This document shows positions 34,503-46,845 of a stretch of DNA of 64,000 nt, piece by piece. The stretch lies in contig NZ_VCHQ01000034.1 of NCBI RefSeq assembly GCF_005860775.1, positions 1-64,000 on the forward strand, given 5' to 3'. The notes below the pieces were generated by a model that searched no databases, had not been told where the DNA came from, and worked only from the letters and a program-made list of their open reading frames with translations. Numbering within the stretch: position 1 is the stretch's first letter; every line of letters begins with the position of its first letter. This DNA is from Klebsiella indica (GTDB lineage: Bacteria > Pseudomonadota > Gammaproteobacteria > Enterobacterales > Enterobacteriaceae). A program made the translations under genes and the position numbers.

Positions 34503-35636
34503 ATGCAAAGCCTGTCCCCAACATCGCGTTACCTTTCTGCCCTCAAAGAGGGTCATTACCAACCTGACGACGTTCAGCAAGAAGCGGTTAGTCGTCTTGA
34601 TACCATTTACCAGGAATTACAGAATAAGCCCGCCGCCGTGCCGCAAAATGAGGGCGGTCTGCGGGCAAAACTCGGTAAGCTGCTGGGTAGACGTCAGTCT
34701 GCCGCTGAGCCAGTCGCGGTGCGTGGCCTCTATATGTGGGGCGGGGTGGGGCGGGGGAAAACCTGGCTGATGGATATGTTCTATCAAAGTTTGCCTGGCG
34801 AGCGTAAACAGCGTCTGCATTTTCACCGTTTTATGCTGCGCGTCCACGAAGCGTTAACCACTCTGCAGGGGCACAGCGACCCGCTGGAGATCGTTGCCGA
34901 CCGCTTTAAAGCTGAAACGGATGTGCTCTGTTTTGATGAGTTTTTTGTTTCTGACATCACCGACGCGATGCTGCTTGGCGGCCTGATGAAAGCGCTGTTC
35001 GCGCGCGGCATTACTCTGGTGGCGACGTCGAACATCCCGCCGGACGAGTTGTACCGAAACGGTCTTCAGCGTGCCCGTTTCCTGCCCGCCATTGACGCGA
35101 TCAAGCAGCATTGCGATGTAATGAACGTGGATGCCGGTATTGATTACCGTTTGCGCACGCTGACCCAGGCGCATCTGTGGCTGTCGCCGCTGAACGCAGA
35201 GACGCAGCAACAGATGGATAAGCTTTGGCTGGTTCTGGCGGGGGCGAAGCGTGAGCAAACGCCTACGCTGGAGATAAACCATCGTCCTCTGCCGACGCTG
35301 GGCGTAGAAAACCAGACGCTGGCCGCTTCTTTTACGACGCTGTGTATGGATGCGCGTAGCCAGCATGACTATATTGCGCTTTCTCGCCTGTTTCACACCG
35401 TGATGCTCTTTGATGTTCCGGTTATGACGGCGCAGCTTGAGAGCGAAGCGCGGCGATTTATCGCGCTGGTGGATGAGTTTTACGAACGTCACGTCAAGCT
35501 GGTGGTCAGTGCGGCGGTGCCGCTGTATGACATTTACCAGGGCGAACGGCTGAAATTCGAATTCCAGCGCTGTTTATCGCGTTTGCAAGAGATGCAGAGC
35601 GAAGAGTATCTGAAGCGGGAGCATTTACCGGGCTAA
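34503..35636 (+). CDS. zapE: Cell-division ATPase ZapE
   Basis: A 377-residue AFG1/ZapE-type AAA ATPase that acts at the Z-ring during late division, especially under low oxygen or heat. Walker A is MWGGVGRGKTWLMD and Walker B is VLCFDEFFVSDITDAML. It is two residues longer than E. coli ZapE. It is divergent from zapG, with a 190-base gap holding both promoters. Confidence 0.95.
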   Translation: MQSLSPTSRYLSALKEGHYQPDDVQQEAVSRLDTIYQELQNKPAAVPQNEGGLRAKLGKLLGRRQSAAEPVAVRGLYMWGGVGRGKTWLMDMFYQSLPGERKQRLHFHRFMLRVHEALTTLQGHSDPLEIVADRFKAETDVLCFDEFFVSDITDAMLLGGLMKALFARGITLVATSNIPPDELYRNGLQRARFLPAIDAIKQHCDVMNVDAGIDYRLRTLTQAHLWLSPLNAETQQQMDKLWLVLAGAKREQTPTLEINHRPLPTLGVENQTLAASFTTLCMDARSQHDYIALSRLFHTVMLFDVPVMTAQLESEARRFIALVDEFYERHVKLVVSAAVPLYDIYQGERLKFEFQRCLSRLQEMQSEEYLKREHLPG

Positions 35637-35662
35637 AAACGGGGACAAATCACATAAAGGGG

Positions 35663-35691
35663 TCGATCTTTGACCTCGACTTCTCTATAAT
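35663..35691 (+). promoter_or_regulatory. rplM promoter
   Basis: -35 TCGATC (35663-35668), 17-base spacer, -10 TATAAT (35686-35691), followed by CTTGCGACCCC. It matches the position and -10 of the E. coli rplM promoter. The resulting leader to the rplM start is about 160 bases and could carry the known L13 autoregulatory target, but I cannot define it. Confidence 0.8.
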
Positions 35692-35831
35692 CTTGCGACC
35701 CCACGTTACGAGAAGGTTTTTTTCCCAAAACTTTCTATGCGCCGGCATAGGCTATTCGAAGGGGTAGGTTTGCCGGACTTTGTCGTGTGAACCTCAACTG
35801 ACCAAACGTTTGGGTGTTCGCCAACGTGTAA

Positions 35832-36284
<453 letters not shown>

Positions 36285-36296
36285 TCGGGATTATAG

Positions 36297-36692
<396 letters not shown>

Positions 36693-36722
36693 TTGTTTTC
36701 TGCTTGTGCAGAACAATTTGCG

Positions 36723-36749
36723 AAAAAACCCGCTTCGGCGGGTTTTTTT
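36723..36749 (+). terminator. rplM-rpsI terminator
   Basis: Hairpin AAAAAACCCGC-TTCG-GCGGGTTTTTTT, 31 bases after the rpsI stop: a strong intrinsic terminator with a stable TTCG loop. Confidence 0.95.
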
Positions 36750-37004
36750 ATGAATTAATCAGCCACTTTCTCTCTATAATCGCCCCGTTATTACTACTTT
36801 TTCAGCATTTCCAGAATCCCCTCACCACAACGTCTGCAAAATCTGGTAAACTATCATCCAATTTTCTGCCCAAATGCAGGTGATTGTTCATTTTTTGTCT
36901 GGATGATGGGCGGAAATGATGTCACGCAAATGGGGTTTTTACATCTGGCTGGCCATATGTGGTCGGCAGCAGTACAAAAATTCTGAATATACCTGGAGGT
37001 TTTC

Positions 37005-37643
37005 ATGGCTGTCGCTGCCAACAAACGTTCGGTAATGACGCTGTTTTCTGGTCCTACTGACATCTATAGCCATCAGGTCCGCATTGTGCTGGCCGAAAAA
37101 GGTGTTAGTTTTGAGATAGAGCACGTGGAGAAGGACAACCCGCCTCAGGATCTGATTGACCTCAACCCGAATCAAAGCGTACCGACGCTTGTGGATCGTG
37201 AGCTCACTCTGTGGGAATCTCGCATCATTATGGAATACCTGGATGAGCGTTTCCCGCATCCGCCGTTAATGCCGGTTTATCCGGTGGCCCGTGGGGAAAG
37301 CCGTCTGTACATGCATCGTATCGAAAAAGACTGGTATTCGCTGATGAATACCATTCAGACGGGTACTGCCGCGCAGGCTGATGCAGCGCGTAAGCAGTTG
37401 CGTGAAGAGCTGCTGGCGATTGCGCCGGTGTTCACGCAGAAGCCATACTTCCTGAGCGATGAGTTCAGCCTGGTTGATTGTTACCTGGCTCCGCTGCTGT
37501 GGCGTTTGCCGGTGCTCGGTGTCGAGCTGGTTGGCGCAGGGGCGAAAGAGCTCAAAGGCTATATGACTCGCGTATTTGAACGTGACTCCTTCCTCGCATC
37601 TTTAACTGAAGCCGAGCGTGAAATGCGCCTTGGTCGAGGCTAA
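37005..37643 (+). CDS. sspA: Stringent starvation protein A
   Basis: A 212-residue RNA-polymerase-associated protein with a glutathione-S-transferase fold but no transferase activity. It supports stationary-phase and acid-stress transcription. The thioredoxin-like N-terminal half (MTLFSGPTDIYSHQVRIVLAEKGV) and helical C-terminal half (DEFSLVDCYLAPLLWRLPVLG) are visible. A 255-base gap after the rpsI terminator holds its own promoter. sspB follows after 3 bases. Confidence 0.97.
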   Translation: MAVAANKRSVMTLFSGPTDIYSHQVRIVLAEKGVSFEIEHVEKDNPPQDLIDLNPNQSVPTLVDRELTLWESRIIMEYLDERFPHPPLMPVYPVARGESRLYMHRIEKDWYSLMNTIQTGTAAQADAARKQLREELLAIAPVFTQKPYFLSDEFSLVDCYLAPLLWRLPVLGVELVGAGAKELKGYMTRVFERDSFLASLTEAEREMRLGRG

Positions 37644-37646
37644 ATG

Positions 37647-38135
37647 ATGGACGTATTACAGCTGACGCCGCGTCGCCCGTATCTGTTACGGGCGTTTTAT
37701 GAATGGCTGCTGGATAACCAGTTGACTCCGCATCTGGTTGTTGACGTGACGCTGCCGGGAGTAATTGTCCCGATGGAGTACGCTCGCGATGGGCAAATTG
37801 TGCTTAATATTGCCCCACGCGCTGTCGGTAATCTGGAACTGGCCAACGACGAAGTGCGTTTCAACGCGCGTTTTGGCGGCGTGCCGCGCAATGTCTCTGT
37901 TCCGATGGCTGCTGTGCTGGCGGTTTATGCGAGAGAGAATGGCGCCGGAACCATGTTCGAACCGGAAGCAGCCTATGACGCGGACGTTAGCAGCCTGAAC
38001 GATGACGAAGAGCAGTCTGACAGCGAAACGGTCATGTCGGTGATTGATGGCGATAAGCCGGATAATCACGATGACGATCCTGATGACACGCCGCCTCCTC
38101 GTGGCGGGCGTCCGTCGCTACGTGTTGTGAAATAA
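37647..38135 (+). CDS. sspB: ClpXP adaptor SspB
   Basis: A 162-residue adaptor that delivers ssrA-tagged proteins to ClpXP. The folded tag-binding domain (about 1-112) is followed by an acidic flexible linker and the ClpX-binding tail RGGRPSLRVVK. The linker is rich in D, E and P and differs most from E. coli. The second of two adjacent ATG codons (MDVLQ) matches the usual start. Confidence 0.96.
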   Translation: MDVLQLTPRRPYLLRAFYEWLLDNQLTPHLVVDVTLPGVIVPMEYARDGQIVLNIAPRAVGNLELANDEVRFNARFGGVPRNVSVPMAAVLAVYARENGAGTMFEPEAAYDADVSSLNDDEEQSDSETVMSVIDGDKPDNHDDDPDDTPPPRGGRPSLRVVK

Positions 38136-38140
38136 TCCTT

Positions 38141-38166
38141 TCCAGGCCCTTTGGGGCCTGTTTTCT
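38141..38166 (+). terminator. sspAB terminator
   Basis: Hairpin CAGGCCC-TTT-GGGGCCTG followed by TTTTCTG, directly after the sspB stop. Confidence 0.85.
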
Positions 38167-38235
38167 GATCACTCCCGAATTCTTGTGTTAAGCTGAAACC
38201 GCCAATCCGCCGGGAGTTTGCCGAAGGTGCCATGT

Positions 38236-38315
38236 TCAATGATGATTGATGCCATTCATCGCCACGCGTCTGGTCAAGTTGAACGCGCCACCTCAATAGC
38301 CTGTCCGCATCCTGA
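38236..38315 (+). pseudogene. nanR: nanR remnant (3' end of the sialic-acid repressor gene)
   Basis: Between sspB and nanE, on the same strand, one frame encodes IDAIHRHASGQVERA (38245-38289). After a frameshift an adjoining frame encodes HLNSLSAS then stop (38289-38315). Together they follow the C-terminus of the repressor NanR, remembered as VDAIRRHDPDEADRA followed by LQSHLNSVSA. Position and orientation are those expected for nanR in a nanRATEK operon. Roughly three residues are lost at the shift. The rest of nanR and all of nanA and nanT are missing. Alignment is by eye against a remembered sequence. Confidence 0.65.
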
Positions 38316-38396
38316 CGTGCGTTAACGCTTCAGCGGATTCTGGTTCCTCAATACCTTGCACAGCCTGAATTCGGGGTTATTAATCAGGGAGCTATT

Positions 38397-39080
38397 ATGT
38401 CTTTACTTGAGAGACTGGATGCACATATTAGCGCGAACGGTGGTTTGATTGTTTCTTGCCAGCCAGTCCCCGGCAGCCCTTTGGATAAACCGGATATCGT
38501 TGCTGCGATGGCGCAGGCTGCAGAACAGGCTGGCGCTGTGGCATTGCGAATCGAAGGCGTAGAAAATCTGCGCGCTGTCCGCGCGTTAGTGATGGTACCT
38601 GTGATTGGCATTATTAAACGCGATCTGGACGGTTCCCCGGTGCGGATCACGCCATATCTGGAAGATATTGATGCACTGGCGCAGGCCAAAGCCGATATTA
38701 TTGCTATTGATGGTACCGACCGTGAACGCCCTGTTCCTGTGGCCGCGCTGCTGACACGGATTCACCAGCACAAGCTGGTGGCGATGGCCGACTGTTCTTC
38801 TCTGGAAGATGGACTGTCTTGTCAGGCGCTCGGCGCTGAGATTATTGGCACCACACTGTCGGGCTATACCACGGCACATATCCCGAATGAACCTGATCTG
38901 GTACTGGTGAAAGCGCTGACTGAAGCGGGATGTCGGGTGAATGCTGAGGGGCGCTATAACACGCCCGCTCAGGCGGCCGAAGCCAGGCGGCAAGGCGCAT
39001 GGGCGGTGACTGTTGGTTCAGCGATTACCCGTCTGGAACATATATGCCAGTGGTATAACGCGGCATTAAAAGAGGCATGA
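38397..39080 (+). CDS. nanE: N-acetylmannosamine-6-phosphate 2-epimerase NanE
   Basis: A 227-residue TIM-barrel enzyme that converts ManNAc-6-P to GlcNAc-6-P in sialic-acid breakdown. Family features are [20 protein letters not shown] at the N-terminus, [36 protein letters not shown] and the phosphate-binding [10 protein letters not shown]. It has a ribosome-binding site (AGGGAG) and appears intact. It normally works with NanA, NanT and NanK. Here those genes are absent from the locus and only fragments flank it, so it may be decaying or may act on ManNAc-6-P from another source. Promoter unknown. Confidence 0.9.
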   Translation: MSLLERLDAHISANGGLIVSCQPVPGSPLDKPDIVAAMAQAAEQAGAVALRIEGVENLRAVRALVMVPVIGIIKRDLDGSPVRITPYLEDIDALAQAKADIIAIDGTDRERPVPVAALLTRIHQHKLVAMADCSSLEDGLSCQALGAEIIGTTLSGYTTAHIPNEPDLVLVKALTEAGCRVNAEGRYNTPAQAAEARRQGAWAVTVGSAITRLEHICQWYNAALKEA

Positions 39081-39084
39081 CCAT

Positions 39085-39189
39085 AAGCACGCTATGGATA
39101 TGGATCATATCCACTCTGTTTATCGTGAATGCGGCAGGCACAGATCAAAGCCAGTCGAAAAAATCCGCACCGATTTGTTAAGCTCATAA
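39085..39189 (+). pseudogene. Possible yhcH (and nanK start) remnant after nanE
   Basis: In the gap to gltD one plus-strand frame (ATG at 39094, stop near 39189) ends VEKIRTDLLSS. It resembles the end of YhcH (NanQ, sialic-acid anomerase), remembered as VVKVKADLMA. The first bases after nanE (ATGACCATAAGCACGCTATGG) also loosely resemble the start of nanK, which overlaps nanE in E. coli. Both matches are weak. Operon order (nanE, nanK, yhcH) would be preserved with most of nanK and yhcH deleted. Confidence 0.35.
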
Positions 39190-39261
39190 AAAAAGCCCGA
39201 CGCTGAATCCCGTCGGGCGATGATGGATTACCCGGATAAGACGACTATCCAGGCTTTCGCA

Positions 39262-40689
<1,428 letters not shown>

Positions 40690-43600
40690 TTACTGCGCCT
40701 GCACCCGCAGCTCCGCTGCGGAACGACTACGGTGACCCAACAGTGCTTTAACATCGCTGGACTTCGGTTTAACCAGTGCGAACTTCGCCGAGAAGGCCGG
40801 CCAGTTGGCCAGGATCTCTTCGCCGCGCTGCGAACCGGTAAGCTGCACGTGCTCGGTAATCAAACCGCGCAAGTGCTCTTCGTGGATAGCCAGAGACTCA
40901 ACGTCCAGCACTTCCACCAGCTCCGGGTTCACGCGTTTGCGGAAATCGCCGTCTTCATCCAGAACATAAGCAAAGCCGCCGGTCATTCCCGCGCCGAAGT
41001 TAACACCGGTTTTGCCCAGCACGCAGACGATGCCGCCGGTCATATATTCACAGCCGTTGTCGCCAATGCCTTCGACGATGGTGATCGCGCCGGAGTTACG
41101 CACCGCGAAGCGCTCGCCTGTGCGGCCAGCCGCATACAGACGACCGCCAGTTGCGCCGTACAGGCAGGTGTTGCCGATGATGCTGGCTTCGTGGCTCCGG
41201 AAGGCTGAACCAACCGGAGGGCGAATGGCGATCAGGCCGCCAGCCATACCTTTACCCACATAATCGTTAGCGTCGCCGGTAAGATGCAGTTCAACGCCGC
41301 CCGCGTTCCAGACACCGAAGCTTTGGCCGGCCGTCCCGCTGAAGTGGGCGATAATCGGGTCAGCAGCGAGCCCCTGGTCTCCGTGGGTCTGGGCGATATA
41401 ACCGGACAGCGAGGCCCCAACGGAGCGGTCGGTGTTACGGATATCGAACCAGAACGTTTTACTCTGCTTGCTGTCAACAAAGGGTTTTGCCTGTTGCAGC
41501 AGTTGCGCATTGAGCACGCCGTTGTCGAACGGCGGGTTGTTCTCGGTGCAATACAGCGCCTTACCTGGATGCGGTTCCGCGGTTTCCAGCAGTCGGGACA
41601 GTTCCAGCTTCTGCTGCTTAGCCGTAAACCCTTCCAGTTCTTTCAGCAAGTCGGTACGACCAATCAGATCCACCAGACGCTTCACGCCAAGCGATGCCAT
41701 CAGCTCGCGAGTTTCACGGGCGATAAATTCAAAGTAGTTGGTCACTTTGAACGGTAAGCCGTGGTAGTGGTTTTTCCGCAGCTTATCATCCTGGGTTGCG
41801 ACGCCGGTTGCGCAGTTGTTCAGATGGCAAATACGCAGATATTTACAGCCCAGCGCTACCATCGGGCCGGTGCCGAAGCCGAAGCTTTCCGCACCAAGAA
41901 TTGCCGCTTTGATGATATCGAGGCCGGTTTTCAGACCGCCATCCACCTGCAGACGAATCTTGTGACGCAGGCCGTTGGCCACCAGCGCCTGCTGGGTTTC
42001 CACCAGCCCCAGTTCCCACGGACAACCCGCGTATTTCACTGAAGATAGCGGGCTGGCGCCAGTACCGCCGTCGTAACCGGCGATGGTGATCAGATCAGCA
42101 TAGGCTTTCGCCACGCCGGTCGCGATGGTGCCGACGCCCGGTTCAGAAACCAGCTTCACGGAGATCATCGCTTTCGGGTTGACCTGTTTCAGGTCGAAAA
42201 TCAGCTGCGCCAGATCCTCGATAGAGTAGATATCGTGGTGCGGCGGCGGAGAGATCAGCGTCACGCCAGGTACGGAATAACGCAGTCTGGCGATATATGG
42301 CGTAACTTTATCGCCCGGCAACTGACCGCCTTCGCCAGGCTTCGCGCCCTGAGCAACTTTAATCTGGATCACATCAGCGTTGACCAGGTAAGCAGGGGTG
42401 ACACCGAAACGACCGGAGGCTACCTGCTTGATACGCGACACTTTATTGGTGCCATAGCGTGCCGGATCTTCACCCCCTTCGCCGGAGTTAGAGTTACCGC
42501 CGATGCCGTTCATCGCTTCTGCCAGAGCTTCGTGCGCTTCCGGGCTTAGCGCGCCGATAGACATCGCCGCCGTGTCGAAACGTTTAAACAACTCGCTTGC
42601 CGGTTCAACGTCGTCCAGGCTGACGGTGGCCCCGTCAGGGGTCACCGCTAACAAATCGCGCAGCGTTGCCGCCGGGCGCTCATTGACCAGCCTGGCGTAC
42701 TGCTGATAATCACTGTATTCGCCGCTTTGTACCGCTTGCTGCAGGGTACGCACCACATCCGGGTTATAGGCGTGATATTCGCCGCCATGGACATATTTCA
42801 ACAGTCCGCCCTGGGCCAGCGGCTTACGCATCAGCCAGGCGCGTTTCGACAGGTTCAGCAGGTCTTGCTGGAAGTCGTCGAAACCGGCACCGCCGATACG
42901 GCTGACCACGCCCTGGAAGCACAGGTCGGATACTTCGCGATGCAGGCCCACAGCTTCGAACAACTTCGAGCAGCGATAGGATGCGACGGTCGAAATACCC
43001 ATCTTCGACATGATCTTATACAGACCTTTGTTGATACCGTTACGGTAGTTCAGCATCACCGTACGGTACGCTTTGTCAATCGTGTTGTTATCCACCAGTT
43101 TCGCCAGGCTTTCATAGGCGAGGAACGGGTAGATAGCCGTCGCGCCGAAGCCCAGCAGCACAGCAAAGTGGTGCGGATCGCGGGCGCTGGCCGTTTCAAC
43201 AATAATGTTAGCGTCGCAACGCAGGCTCTTATCCACCAGACGGGTCTGAATCGCTCCCACGGCCATTGGGGCCGGTACCGGCAGGCGGTTTTTACCGATG
43301 TTGCGATCGGACAGCACCAGCAGGACGGTACCATTACGCACCATCTGTTCGGCTTTATCGCACAGCACTTTGACCGTTTCAGCCAGCGTGGTTTCGCTGG
43401 CATCAAAGGTGATATCCAGGATGTCGGCACGATAGTGCTCTTCTTCCATGGTGGTCAGCTGTTTAAAATCAGAGTACAGCAGAATCGGCGACTTGAAGCT
43501 CAGGCGGTGAGCCTGGCCTTCCGCTTCGCAGAAGACGTTCATTTCACGGCCAATGCTGGTGGCCAGCGACATGACGTGCGCTTCACGCAGCGGATCGATC

Positions 43601-45150
43601 GGCGGGTTGGTCACCTGCGCAAATTGCTGGCGGAAATAGTCGTAAATGATACGCGGCTGGCTGGAAAGAACGGCGAATGGGGTATCGTCACCCATTGAAC
43701 CGACTGCCTCCTGGCCGTTTTCACCCAATACCCGCAGGACGGAGTCCAGCTCTTCAGCGCTGTAGTTGAACTGTTTCTGGTAGCTGGCGAGGGTATCATC
43801 ATCCAACTGACGATTACCGACCTCTTCATCGGGCAGCTCTTCGAATGGCACCAGGCGACGGACGTTTTTCTCCATCCACTCTTTATACGGATGGCGGCTT
43901 TGCAGATCGTTGTCGGTTTCCGCAGAGTGCAGGATGCGCCCCTCACGGGTATCGATAACCATCAGCTCGCCGGGGCCGACGCGGCCTTTTTCCACCACTT
44001 CATCCGGCTGGTAATCCCAGATACCGACTTCGGAGGCGCAGGTGATGAGTTTGTCGCTAGTGATCACGTAGCGCGCCGGGCGCAGGCCGTTACGGTCAAG
44101 ATTACAGGCGGCGAAACGACCATCGGACATCACGATGCCCGCCGGGCCGTCCCACGGCTCCATGTGCATGGAGTTAAAGTCAAAGAACGCGCGCAGCTCT
44201 GGGTCCATATCCGGGTTGTTCTGCCAGGCTGGCGGAACCAGCAGGCGCATGGCGCGGATAATGTCCATCCCGCCCGCCAGCAGCAGCTCCAGCATATTAT
44301 CCATGGAGCTGGAGTCGGAGCCGGTTTCATTGACAAATGGCGCGGCATCGTGGAGATCCGGGATCAGCGGCGTCTGGAATTTATAGGTACGGGCGCGAGC
44401 CCACTGGCGGTTACCGGTGATGGTATTGATTTCGCCGTTGTGCGCCAGATAGCGGAACGGCTGCGCCAGCGGCCAGCGTGGCACGGTGTTAGTGGAAAAG
44501 CGCTGATGGAACAGGCAAATGGCTGATTCCAGGCGCAGATCCGCGAGATCCAGGTAGAAGCGCGGCAGATCCGCCGGCATACACAGACCTTTATAAATAT
44601 TGACCAGATTCGACAGGCTGCAAACGTAAAAATCTTTATCATCCTGCAGACGTTTTTCGATACGGCGACGGGCGATGAATAAACGGCGCTCCATGTCGCG
44701 CGGACGCCAGCCTGCCGGGGCGTTAACAAAGATTTGCTCAATACGTGGCAGCGAGGAGAGGGCGATTTCACCGAGAACGCCATCGTTGGTAGGCACTTCG
44801 CGCCAGCCGACAATAGACAGCGTTTCACGCTGAAGTTCTTCTTCGACGATACGGCGCGCCGCTTTGGCCAGTTCAGGATCTTTATTAAGGAATAACATCC
44901 CAACGGCATAATTCTTGGCTAAACGCCAGCCGCGCTCTTCCGCAACAATCCGGAAAAAGCGATCGGGTTTTTGTAGCAACAGGCCACAACCGTCGCCGGT
45001 TTTTCCATCGGCAAGGATCGCACCGCGGTGCTGCATTCGGGCCAGTGCGTGTATAGCGGTTCGCACCACCTTGTGGCTAGGTTCGCCTTCTATGTGGGCG
45101 ATCAGGCCGAAACCACAGTTATCCCTCTCAAGGGATTTATCGTACAACAT
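40690..45150 (-). CDS. gltB: Glutamate synthase (NADPH) large subunit
   Basis: A 1486-residue iron-sulfur flavoenzyme. An 11-residue propeptide is removed to expose catalytic Cys12 ([10 protein letters not shown]) of the glutaminase domain. A central domain, the FMN/2-oxoglutarate synthase barrel ([28 protein letters not shown]) and the [3Fe-4S] motif [12 protein letters not shown] follow. The C-terminal beta-helix domain holds repeated G-rich turns. The ATG follows GGGGAGG, and the frame upstream is out of register with the longer E. coli annotation, so this start is favoured. Lrp activates the operon in E. coli. Confidence 0.98.
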   Translation of the reverse strand: MLYDKSLERDNCGFGLIAHIEGEPSHKVVRTAIHALARMQHRGAILADGKTGDGCGLLLQKPDRFFRIVAEERGWRLAKNYAVGMLFLNKDPELAKAARRIVEEELQRETLSIVGWREVPTNDGVLGEIALSSLPRIEQIFVNAPAGWRPRDMERRLFIARRRIEKRLQDDKDFYVCSLSNLVNIYKGLCMPADLPRFYLDLADLRLESAICLFHQRFSTNTVPRWPLAQPFRYLAHNGEINTITGNRQWARARTYKFQTPLIPDLHDAAPFVNETGSDSSSMDNMLELLLAGGMDIIRAMRLLVPPAWQNNPDMDPELRAFFDFNSMHMEPWDGPAGIVMSDGRFAACNLDRNGLRPARYVITSDKLITCASEVGIWDYQPDEVVEKGRVGPGELMVIDTREGRILHSAETDNDLQSRHPYKEWMEKNVRRLVPFEELPDEEVGNRQLDDDTLASYQKQFNYSAEELDSVLRVLGENGQEAVGSMGDDTPFAVLSSQPRIIYDYFRQQFAQVTNPPIDPLREAHVMSLATSIGREMNVFCEAEGQAHRLSFKSPILLYSDFKQLTTMEEEHYRADILDITFDASETTLAETVKVLCDKAEQMVRNGTVLLVLSDRNIGKNRLPVPAPMAVGAIQTRLVDKSLRCDANIIVETASARDPHHFAVLLGFGATAIYPFLAYESLAKLVDNNTIDKAYRTVMLNYRNGINKGLYKIMSKMGISTVASYRCSKLFEAVGLHREVSDLCFQGVVSRIGGAGFDDFQQDLLNLSKRAWLMRKPLAQGGLLKYVHGGEYHAYNPDVVRTLQQAVQSGEYSDYQQYARLVNERPAATLRDLLAVTPDGATVSLDDVEPASELFKRFDTAAMSIGALSPEAHEALAEAMNGIGGNSNSGEGGEDPARYGTNKVSRIKQVASGRFGVTPAYLVNADVIQIKVAQGAKPGEGGQLPGDKVTPYIARLRYSVPGVTLISPPPHHDIYSIEDLAQLIFDLKQVNPKAMISVKLVSEPGVGTIATGVAKAYADLITIAGYDGGTGASPLSSVKYAGCPWELGLVETQQALVANGLRHKIRLQVDGGLKTGLDIIKAAILGAESFGFGTGPMVALGCKYLRICHLNNCATGVATQDDKLRKNHYHGLPFKVTNYFEFIARETRELMASLGVKRLVDLIGRTDLLKELEGFTAKQQKLELSRLLETAEPHPGKALYCTENNPPFDNGVLNAQLLQQAKPFVDSKQSKTFWFDIRNTDRSVGASLSGYIAQTHGDQGLAADPIIAHFSGTAGQSFGVWNAGGVELHLTGDANDYVGKGMAGGLIAIRPPVGSAFRSHEASIIGNTCLYGATGGRLYAAGRTGERFAVRNSGAITIVEGIGDNGCEYMTGGIVCVLGKTGVNFGAGMTGGFAYVLDEDGDFRKRVNPELVEVLDVESLAIHEEHLRGLITEHVQLTGSQRGEEILANWPAFSAKFALVKPKSSDVKALLGHRSRSAAELRVQAQ

Positions 45151-45823
45151 ATCAGTGAACCTCCCCAGGCTCTACGGGACGCCCTCCGATACCGATTGCG
45201 CACGGGCACAGAAAGAGCATGGCGACGGGGTTTACACCTCGCATTCGCCCTCTTTAAATCCTTTTCGCATCGGAACACAAGTTTGAGGACTTGCTATTAA
45301 GAGGGAATCTCAATTACTGCATAAATATGATGAGCAGAACGCTCATCCAGAAAGCTTCCAGCGGATTCCCAACTTATCGGGAATCCACACATACGTCAAA
45401 TGGCAATCTTATTTATACAAAAATGTACTATACAACATTTAACGTGATGATTTTTATTAAAATAATCGCATTTTAAATGCCATTGAAACGTATCGGGGGG
45501 CATAATCGAGTGTGATCTGTCTCACTATATCAATGGCATGATATTGTATTTATATGCTTAATTATTTTTTATTTTTGGATTTTTTTTCTTGTTTTTTTCT
45601 GTTTTTTGGTTTTTAACACTGTTTTGTGCCCTGATAAAGATAATGGTAAATTTGCGGCTATATATAAGGAAAACTCATTACCTTAAAGGTGAATTTAATT
45701 GCAGTTATCTTGATTTTTTATGCAACGGGATAAACGGCCACGTTGACGATTGATCCAGGTCATCGTCGTCAGCGGCTAAAAATGGCAGGCTTGGCCCCTT
45801 TCTTAAGGCCGGTCTACCAGATT
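45151..45823. promoter_or_regulatory. gltB-yhcC divergent control region
   Basis: A 673-base gene-free region. The gltB side has a long AT-rich stretch (45390-45480). A T-rich block at 45555-45615 holds several runs of 5-8 T. Such DNA suits Lrp, IHF and H-NS binding, and Lrp and IHF are known to act far upstream of E. coli gltBDF. A CRP-like site is listed separately. Sequence from about 45740 to the yhcC start keeps an open frame, so a longer yhcC cannot be fully excluded. Confidence 0.6.
45511..45526. promoter_or_regulatory. CRP-like site upstream of gltB
   Basis: TGTGATCTGTCTCACT fits the CRP consensus TGTGA-N6-TCACA at nine of ten positions. It lies about 360 bases upstream of gltB and 300 upstream of yhcC. 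Which gene it serves is unknown; CRP effects on E. coli gltBDF have been reported. Confidence 0.55.
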
Positions 45824-46753
45824 ATGCAGTTACAAAAATTAGTCAATATGTTTGGCGGGGATCTTGCGCGTCGCTATGGCGAAAAGGTCCATAAACTGAC
45901 GCTGCATGGCGGCTTTAGCTGCCCGAATCGTGATGGCACCATTGGCCGCGGCGGCTGTACTTTCTGCAATGTCGCCTCCTTTGCCGACGAAGAACAGCAG
46001 CATCGCTCTATTGTCGAACAACTGGCGCATCAGGCGCAGTTGGTGAATCGGGCTAAGCGCTATCTGGCCTATTTTCAGGCTTACACCAGCACCTTTGCTG
46101 AGGTACAGGTGCTGCGCGCCCTGTATCAACAGGCGGTCAGCCAGGCCAGTATCGTCGGATTGTGTGTCGGTACGCGCCCGGATTGTGTCCCAGGCGCCGT
46201 CGTGGATCTGCTTTGCGAATATCGGCAACAGGGTTACGAGGTATGGCTTGAGCTGGGGCTGCAAACCGCCCACGATAAGACGCTGCATCGAATTAATCGC
46301 GGCCATGATTTTGCCTGCTACCAGCGTACTGCGCGTCTGGCGCGTGAGCGAGGGCTGAAGGTATGCTGCCACCTTATCGTCGGCCTGCCGGGGGAAGGGC
46401 AGGCAGAATGCCTGGAGACGTTAGAACAGGTGGTGGAAACCGGTGTGGATGGCATTAAGCTGCACCCGCTTCATATTGTGAAGGGAAGCATCATGGCGAA
46501 GGCGTGGCAGGCCGGACGGTTGAAGGGGATTGAGCTGGACGACTATACGACCATCGCTGGAGAGATGATCCGCCATACTCCACCTGAGGTGATTTATCAC
46601 CGTATTTCCGCCAGCGCCCGTCGTCCGACGCTGTTGGCCCCTTTATGGTGTGAGAATCGCTGGACCGGAATGGTTGAGCTGGATAAATATCTCCGCGAAC
46701 ATGGCGTTCAGGGGGCGGCGCTGGGATTGCCGTGGCGCCAGCCTGTCGCGTGA
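45824..46753 (+). CDS. yhcC: Radical SAM protein YhcC
   Basis: A 309-residue radical-SAM enzyme of the Elp3/YhcC-like family with unknown substrate. Iron-sulfur cysteines lie in SCPNRDGTIGRGGCTFC near residue 31 (C-x11-C-x2-C). A SAM-binding region GLCVGTRPDC and SHLIVG-type HLIVGLPGEGQ follow. MQLQKLVNMF gives the E. coli length. A start 27 codons upstream keeps the frame but has no better ribosome-binding site. It lies between gltB and arcB, as in E. coli. Confidence 0.93.
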   Translation: MQLQKLVNMFGGDLARRYGEKVHKLTLHGGFSCPNRDGTIGRGGCTFCNVASFADEEQQHRSIVEQLAHQAQLVNRAKRYLAYFQAYTSTFAEVQVLRALYQQAVSQASIVGLCVGTRPDCVPGAVVDLLCEYRQQGYEVWLELGLQTAHDKTLHRINRGHDFACYQRTARLARERGLKVCCHLIVGLPGEGQAECLETLEQVVETGVDGIKLHPLHIVKGSIMAKAWQAGRLKGIELDDYTTIAGEMIRHTPPEVIYHRISASARRPTLLAPLWCENRWTGMVELDKYLREHGVQGAALGLPWRQPVA

Positions 46754-46845
46754 AGTATGAAGGGTCTCTGCATTTTTTGCACAACTTACAGCGTCTTGCT
46801 CAGAATTGAGTATTATTGTGCGGAGTTGTCGCTAAGGAATTCCTT

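Noticed and set aside
42727-43698. 323-codon and other long plus-strand frames opposite gltB
   Set aside because: gltB is intact and conserved throughout. These are antisense shadows of a long GC-rich coding sequence.
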